A model generated the notes under the pieces. The model ran no database searches. It worked only from the letters and a program-made list of their open reading frames with translations, and was not told the DNA's origin. Positions 7,137 to 10,396 of a DNA stretch of 10,396 nucleotides are shown one piece after another. Every line of letters begins with the position of its first letter. The stretch's first letter is position 1. The stretch is from CAYZMH01 sp964479445 (GTDB lineage: Bacteria > Bacteroidota > Bacteroidia > Bacteroidales > GCA-2748055), in contig CAYZMH010000098.1 of NCBI GenBank assembly GCA_964479445.1, positions 1 through 10,396 of the forward strand, read 5' to 3'. A program made the position numbers and the translations under genes.

Positions 7137-7558
7137 AATTCAGTACCCGCACAAGATATGGCATCCGGGCCATGGTGGAGATCGCGAAGAGCTCCCAGGA
7201 AAAGGGGATCTTCCAGAAAGATATCGCCCGGAACCAGGAGATCTCCAATAAGTACCTGGACCATATCATCCACTCGCTCAAAGCTTCCGGACTCATCACC
7301 AAGGCACACGGACGAAAAAGCGGGTATGTGCTGACACGGGAAGCATCCGAGATCACCATGTACGATATCCACAACGCGTTCGAACCCGGTATCTGCGTCA
7401 TCGACTGCCTGAGTCCGGGCATCCGCTGCGACCGGGAAGAGGGATGCGCTGCCCGGGGATTCTGGGGTGGACTCAACAAGCTGGTGCGCGAATACTTCCT
7501 GTCGGTAACGCTCCGGGACCTTGTGGACAACGAAGGGGTGATCGATGACGTAGCCTGA
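7133..7558 (+). CDS. Rrf2-family transcriptional regulator with Cys cluster
   Basis: A 141-residue DNA-binding regulator. 'MKFSTRTRYGIRAMVEIA' is the family's N-terminal helix, followed by the winged helix ('KDIARNQEISNKYLDHIIHSL' as helix-turn-helix, 'KAHGRKSGYVLTR' as wing), then the effector region with C88, C92, C99 and C105 before 'AARGFWGGL'. C92, C99 and C105 fall close to the three Fe-S ligand cysteines of IscR/NsrR-type members, so an Fe-S cluster or thiol switch is plausible. It is chosen to start at TTG 7133 because the family almost always begins with MKxSTxxRYG and no ATG fits. The start overlaps the preceding stop by four bases (TTGA), pointing to translational coupling. As last gene of the operon it probably controls its own promoter. 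The signal it senses cannot be read from the sequence. Confidence 0.93.
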   Translation: MKFSTRTRYGIRAMVEIAKSSQEKGIFQKDIARNQEISNKYLDHIIHSLKASGLITKAHGRKSGYVLTREASEITMYDIHNAFEPGICVIDCLSPGIRCDREEGCAARGFWGGLNKLVREYFLSVTLRDLVDNEGVIDDVA

Positions 7559-7605
7559 CAATCCCGGATCTGCTGTCAGATCTATTGGGTAACCTTCTGC
7601 TACCC
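7559..7605 (+). terminator. Overlapping hairpins after the Rrf2 gene
   Basis: GATCTG (7567-7572), loop CTGT, CAGATC (7577-7582) forms a perfect six-base stem flanked by CAAT/ATTG (7559-7562 and 7584-7587). A competing stem GGGTA/TACCC uses 7587-7591 and 7601-7605. They sit directly after the stop codon and may end the operon transcript. No T-run follows, so this is a weak call. Confidence 0.35.
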
Positions 7606-7689
7606 CACTATTCGGCTTCTGTATATTCCATTCTATTAAAAGCTTGTATCAACCGCGTGATCCACGGGTAGATGCTTGTTTAGTTTATA

Positions 7690-7721
7690 TTTCATTATGT
7701 TGAAAATATAACGTATATTTG
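7690..7721 (+). promoter_or_regulatory. Putative promoter of the AAA ATPase gene
   Basis: TATATTTG at 7714-7721 fits the Bacteroidota -7 box TAnnTTTG. Twenty bases upstream is TTTC (7690-7693), one mismatch from the -33 TTTG. Transcription would begin about 7727-7730, giving a leader of only about 10 bases before ATG 7740. This also argues against the in-frame TTG at 7719, which lies inside the -7 box. Confidence 0.5.
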
Positions 7722-7739
7722 TATTGTATTTTCACTATA

Positions 7740-8933
7740 ATGAAATTAATTACAAGGCACAAATACCTGGATGAGATCAGGCCTTTTATAGGCAAGGGAA
7801 TCATCAAAGTCCTAACCGGACTAAGGCGTGTCGGAAAAACCACGCTCATGCTGCAACTGGCAGAGTTAATCAGGCAGGAAGATGTAAAATCACAGATCAT
7901 TTTTATCAATAAAGAACTGAACGAGTTCAGTCATCTTAAAACCTCGGATGATCTCTACAGGTTCGTGAAAACGAAAATCAGCAAACAAACAAAGCCTTAT
8001 CTGTTTGTTGATGAAGTGCAGGAAATCGATCATTTTGAGCTGGCATTAAGACAGTTATTTGCTGAAGGAATCGATCTTTATATTACAGGGAGCAATGCCA
8101 GACTGCTTTCCGGAGACCTGGCCACTCACCTGTCCGGCAGGTATATCGAATTCAATATCCATAGCCTATCATACAATGAATTCCTTGAATTCCACGGACT
8201 CGGAGACAACAATGATGCCCTCAACAAATACATGAGGTATGGGGGGATGCCCTACCTGGTTCATCTGCCAATGAACGATGAGATCATTTATGGGTACCTC
8301 AGAAGCATCTACAATACCATTATCCTGAAAGATATTGTCTCCAGGTACAACATAAGGGACGTTGATTTTCTCGACCGACTTACAGAATACCTGTCCGATT
8401 ACCTGGGAAACTATGTCTCCTCGAAAAAGATCAGCGACTTCCTGAAAAACCAGCGGGTGACCCTTTCAGTGAACACAGTGATGAATTACCTGAAATACCT
8501 GGCAGCCTCCTTTTTCATATCAAAGGCTCAGCGCCTGGATATCATCGGAAAAAGACGATTTGAAATTAACGACAAATACTATTTTGAAGACCTGGGATTG
8601 AAGCACGCATTACTTCCTCAATCTGCAGAACAAACAGGAAGTGTATTTGAAAACCTGGTCTATCATCAGCTTAAATACGAAAATCATGAAGTCTTTATAG
8701 GAAAATACCATGACCGGGAGATCGATTTTGTCGCCAGGAAAGAAGGTGTTACGCGGTATATCCAGGTAGCTTACCTGCTTGCGGATGAAAAGGTAAAGGA
8801 AAGAGAATTTGGGAACCTGCTTCAAATCAGGGACAATTTTGAAAAGATCGTGGTTTCAGCCGATGAATTCACTTCGGGGCACAAAGGAATCAGGCATATT
8901 CACATCAGGAACTTCCTTTCAGGTAAATACTAA
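7740..8933 (+). CDS. AAA ATPase with C-terminal DUF4143-type domain
   Basis: A 397-residue cytoplasmic ATPase of the AAA_14/DUF4143 type. Seen: Walker A 'GLRRVGKTT' (G27 to T35), Walker B 'YLFVDEVQE' (D91, E92), sensor-like 'YITGSNARLL' with the following 'LSGRYIEF', then the DUF4143 region. Near the end, 'SVFENLVYHQL', 'REIDFVARK' and 'TRYIQVAY' resemble a PD-(D/E)xK nuclease fold; in the last motif the usual E-x-K is replaced by Q-V-A, so nuclease activity is doubtful. The start at ATG 7740 fits the promoter and the family start. Base composition is clearly more AT-rich than neighbours: 8281-8340 has 21 G/C of 60, against 35 of 60 at 5281-5340 in the barrel gene. It appears to be a single transcription unit, probably horizontally acquired. 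Biological role of this family is poorly defined. Confidence 0.92.
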   Translation: MKLITRHKYLDEIRPFIGKGIIKVLTGLRRVGKTTLMLQLAELIRQEDVKSQIIFINKELNEFSHLKTSDDLYRFVKTKISKQTKPYLFVDEVQEIDHFELALRQLFAEGIDLYITGSNARLLSGDLATHLSGRYIEFNIHSLSYNEFLEFHGLGDNNDALNKYMRYGGMPYLVHLPMNDEIIYGYLRSIYNTIILKDIVSRYNIRDVDFLDRLTEYLSDYLGNYVSSKKISDFLKNQRVTLSVNTVMNYLKYLAASFFISKAQRLDIIGKRRFEINDKYYFEDLGLKHALLPQSAEQTGSVFENLVYHQLKYENHEVFIGKYHDREIDFVARKEGVTRYIQVAYLLADEKVKEREFGNLLQIRDNFEKIVVSADEFTSGHKGIRHIHIRNFLSGKY

Positions 8934-9230
8934 CATGGATAACCCTGGCCTACCAATGAGCATGGAAGGGGTATCACCATGAGCACCATGCCGGGGAGCT
9001 TTTTCTGTCGGATTGGCACACCGGATAAACTAAATCTCCCGGATCGGGAGAAGCCAGCAAACACCCCTGGTCAATCAGGAAAGCACCCCCGTAAACAATT
9101 CACGGGGTTCAGTTGCTATATAGAGAGAACAGTGAGATGTATCCATTACCCGGACAGTTACATTGCATGGGGGAGGATATGTTTTCATGGATGAATTAAC
9201 AGACCGGCTGATTAATTAAAATATACGCTG
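8934..9230. other. Gene-free stretch with several hairpins
   Basis: This 297-base region follows the AAA ATPase and precedes the small membrane protein. It holds three inverted repeats: GCATGG/CCATGC (8960-8965, 8986-8991), CTCCCG/CGGGAG with a GAT loop (9036-9041, 9045-9050), and CCCCGT/ACGGGG with a nine-base loop (9087-9092, 9102-9107). The first is followed by GGGGAGCTTTTT (8993-9004) and may terminate the ATPase transcript. A 71-codon frame from 8979 is present but has no recognisable protein character. The rest shows nothing I can name. A small RNA or the remnant of a decayed gene are possibilities only. Confidence 0.5.
9036..9107. repeat. Two tandem perfect inverted repeats
   Basis: CTCCCG-GAT-CGGGAG (9036-9050) and CCCCGT-N9-ACGGGG (9087-9107) are both perfect six-base, mostly G/C stems, 36 bases apart. 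They fold equally well on either strand. No T-tract follows either one in either direction, so they are not typical terminators. Confidence 0.45.
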
Positions 9231-9491
9231 ATGAAACGCTTGATCTTACGTGGTTACTGGATTACATGGAGCATCCTCATCGGGATCGCGGAACTCCAGG
9301 CGCAGACCCCCACCCATATCGATACCCGCAAAAAGGAGCCGCAGCGGTTCACGCTGGATGATATCCTGCTCTATATCGTCTTTCCGCTCATCCTGGTAGC
9401 CATTGCCATCTGGGCAAACCGCTACCGCAAAAAACAGAAAGAGAAGGAAGCTGATCCTAAAGCTGCGGATAATCAACAACAAAACGGCTGA
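9231..9491 (+). CDS. Small bitopic membrane protein of unknown function
   Basis: An 86-residue protein that I do not recognise. Seen: an N-terminal hydrophobic signal (residues 4-24, ending ELQA before QTPT), a short polar presumably periplasmic segment (25-43), one transmembrane helix 'ILLYIVFPLILVAIAIWA' (45-62), and a strongly basic then mixed-charge tail (RYRKKQKEKEAD onwards) ending in NQQQNG. The positive-inside rule puts the tail in the cytoplasm. ATG at 9231 is the natural start and the composition returns to the GC-rich type of the region. Its stop lies only seven bases from the stop of the convergent sulfatase. It could be an accessory subunit of a membrane complex, but nothing in the window shows its partner. 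Confidence 0.7.
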   Translation: MKRLILRGYWITWSILIGIAELQAQTPTHIDTRKKEPQRFTLDDILLYIVFPLILVAIAIWANRYRKKQKEKEADPKAADNQQQNG

Positions 9492-9498
9492 ATCCCCA

Positions 9499-10396
9499 TC
9501 AATCGGCAATCTTTCCCGCTCTTTCCAGGCGTAAACGATACTCCGGCCGCTCTTTCCACTTCTCAATGTACGGTACATAGGCAGGGGTATTCCACCAGAA
9601 AGCATCCTCCGGATCGGGCTTCAGCAACCCCCCGTGGTAATCCTTGCCCTCCACGCTGTGGATAACGGTTACCAGCCACTTCTCGTAAAAATCGATCATC
9701 TCCCCGGCCTTTTCGGAATAAACCTCTATGAGGTCCCGCGATTCCACGGGATCCTTCTTCAGGTTGTAGAGGGCATAATGTCCCTGCTCGATATCCCTTA
9801 CCACCAGTTTGAAGTCGTTATCGATCAACGCCCCCTTGTTGTGAAACTTAAACGGGATGGGATAGGATCGCTGGTCAGGAGCACCGGTAAACACCGGGTA
9901 AATGCTGCGTCCGTCCACGGGCCTTGTCATGGCATTACCCGGTAAATCGAGGATCTCAGCGATGGTAGGGAAGATATCCATGGTGGAAGCAGGATAGGAA
10001 GTCACTTTCCCGCCTTCGATGCGCCCGGGCCACTCGATGACACACGGCACCCGCAATCCGCCTTCGTATATACTTCCCTTGAACCCCCTCAGTCCGCCTA
10101 CACCCTCTTTGCCACCTGCCGGCAGTCCGCCGTTATCGCTGTTAAACCATACCAGGGTCTGCTCTTCCAGCTCCATCTCCCGCAGCGCCGAACGCAACCG
10201 CCCGACCGTCCGGTCAATCTCCACGATCTCTCCCAGGTAGTGCTGATTCTCCTTATCAAGCGCCGGGGGAAGTTGCTCCCGGTCTTTCTCCAGGGCTGTC
10301 CAGGGTTTATGCGGACTCCCATACCAGATTACCACGAAAAACGGACCCTCTTTATGCTCCGAAATATACCCAATCGCTTGGTCGACAATCACATCG
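9499..10396 (-). CDS. S1-family sulfatase, C-terminal part, N-terminus outside window
   Basis: About 298 residues of a second sulfatase. The frame is open to the right edge, and the GTG at 10392 is an internal Val, not a start. Seen: 'GPFFVVIWYGSPHKPW' with the conserved PH motif, 'VWFNSDNGGL' with the metal-binding Asp-Asn pair, 'GFKGSIYEGGLRVPCVIEWP' with the active-site Lys block, 'STMDIFPTIAEILDLP', and the C-terminal subdomain 'YALYNLKKDPVESRDL'. The Cys/Ser that becomes formylglycine, the first metal ligands and any signal peptide would be outside the window. The sequence differs clearly from the first sulfatase (SDNGG versus SDNGPH, different spacing), so it is probably another subfamily with another substrate position. 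It converges on the small membrane protein. Confidence 0.93.
   Translation of the reverse strand, partial: DVIVDQAIGYISEHKEGPFFVVIWYGSPHKPWTALEKDREQLPPALDKENQHYLGEIVEIDRTVGRLRSALREMELEEQTLVWFNSDNGGLPAGGKEGVGGLRGFKGSIYEGGLRVPCVIEWPGRIEGGKVTSYPASTMDIFPTIAEILDLPGNAMTRPVDGRSIYPVFTGAPDQRSYPIPFKFHNKGALIDNDFKLVVRDIEQGHYALYNLKKDPVESRDLIEVYSEKAGEMIDFYEKWLVTVIHSVEGKDYHGGLLKPDPEDAFWWNTPAYVPYIEKWKERPEYRLRLERAGKIAD

Noticed and set aside
6938..7561. Leftward open frame of 207 codons opposite the Cys-YceI and Rrf2 genes
   Set aside because: It overlaps two well-supported genes and shows no protein-family features.
7719..7739. TTG at 7719 as start of the AAA ATPase
   Set aside because: It overlaps the predicted -7 promoter box. 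The ATG at 7740 gives the usual family N-terminus.
8979..9194. 71-codon rightward frame with a purine-rich stretch before its ATG
   Set aside because: The GGAAGGGG looks like a Shine-Dalgarno site, but Bacteroidota rarely rely on one. The translation lacks domains, signal or membrane segments, and the frame crosses two perfect hairpins.
10390..10392. GTG at 10392 as a start for the right-edge sulfatase
   Set aside because: The frame continues open to the window edge and the protein would lack the essential N-terminal half, so this is an internal valine.
1..10396. CRISPR array, tRNA/rRNA genes or insertion sequence
   Set aside because: No regularly spaced repeats, no tRNA-like cloverleaf noticed, and no transposase or terminal inverted repeats were seen when reading the window.

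Overview
The window looks like Bacteroidota chromosome, probably from a marine or polysaccharide-degrading lineage. The signs are: outer-membrane beta-barrel proteins ending in aromatic residues; a lipoprotein S1 sulfatase next to a GH29 alpha-L-fucosidase; YceI proteins with Bacteroidota-style motifs; start codons without obvious Shine-Dalgarno sequences; and two promoters fitting the Bacteroidota pattern (TTTG about 20 bases before TAnnTTTG). Most genes are GC-rich. The exception is an AT-rich AAA ATPase gene at 7740-8933.

Layout from left to right. (1) 2-1138 (+) is the 3' part of a porin-like outer-membrane barrel that begins outside the window. (2) 1262-4218 (-) holds two catabolic genes read leftwards, a secreted GH29 fucosidase followed by an S1 sulfatase lipoprotein. 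Together they suggest breakdown of a sulfated, fucose-containing glycan. No SusC/SusD pair is present in the window. (3) 4219-4512 is a divergent intergenic region with a good Bacteroidota promoter for the rightward genes and a perfect 7-bp inverted repeat around the predicted transcription start. (4) 4513-7558 (+) is a compact four-gene set: canonical YceI protein, outer-membrane barrel, a divergent cysteine-containing YceI-like protein, and an Rrf2-family regulator whose TTG start overlaps the preceding stop. A strong 12-bp hairpin separates genes two and three. (5) 7740-8933 (+) is a stand-alone AAA/DUF4143 ATPase of foreign-looking composition with its own promoter. (6) 8934-9230 is a hairpin-rich stretch with no convincing gene. 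(7) 9231-9491 (+) is a small bitopic membrane protein. (8) 9499-10396 (-) is the C-terminal part of a second S1 sulfatase that runs off the right edge.

The most interesting candidate is the YceI / barrel / Cys-YceI / Rrf2 operon. It pairs two periplasmic lipocalin-like proteins and an outer-membrane barrel with a putative Fe-S or thiol-based transcriptional sensor, and an operator-like palindrome sits at its promoter. My inference is an autoregulated, redox- or stress-responsive envelope module that handles a lipophilic ligand. No function has been shown from the sequence. The sulfatases, fucosidase and AAA ATPase belong to familiar families.
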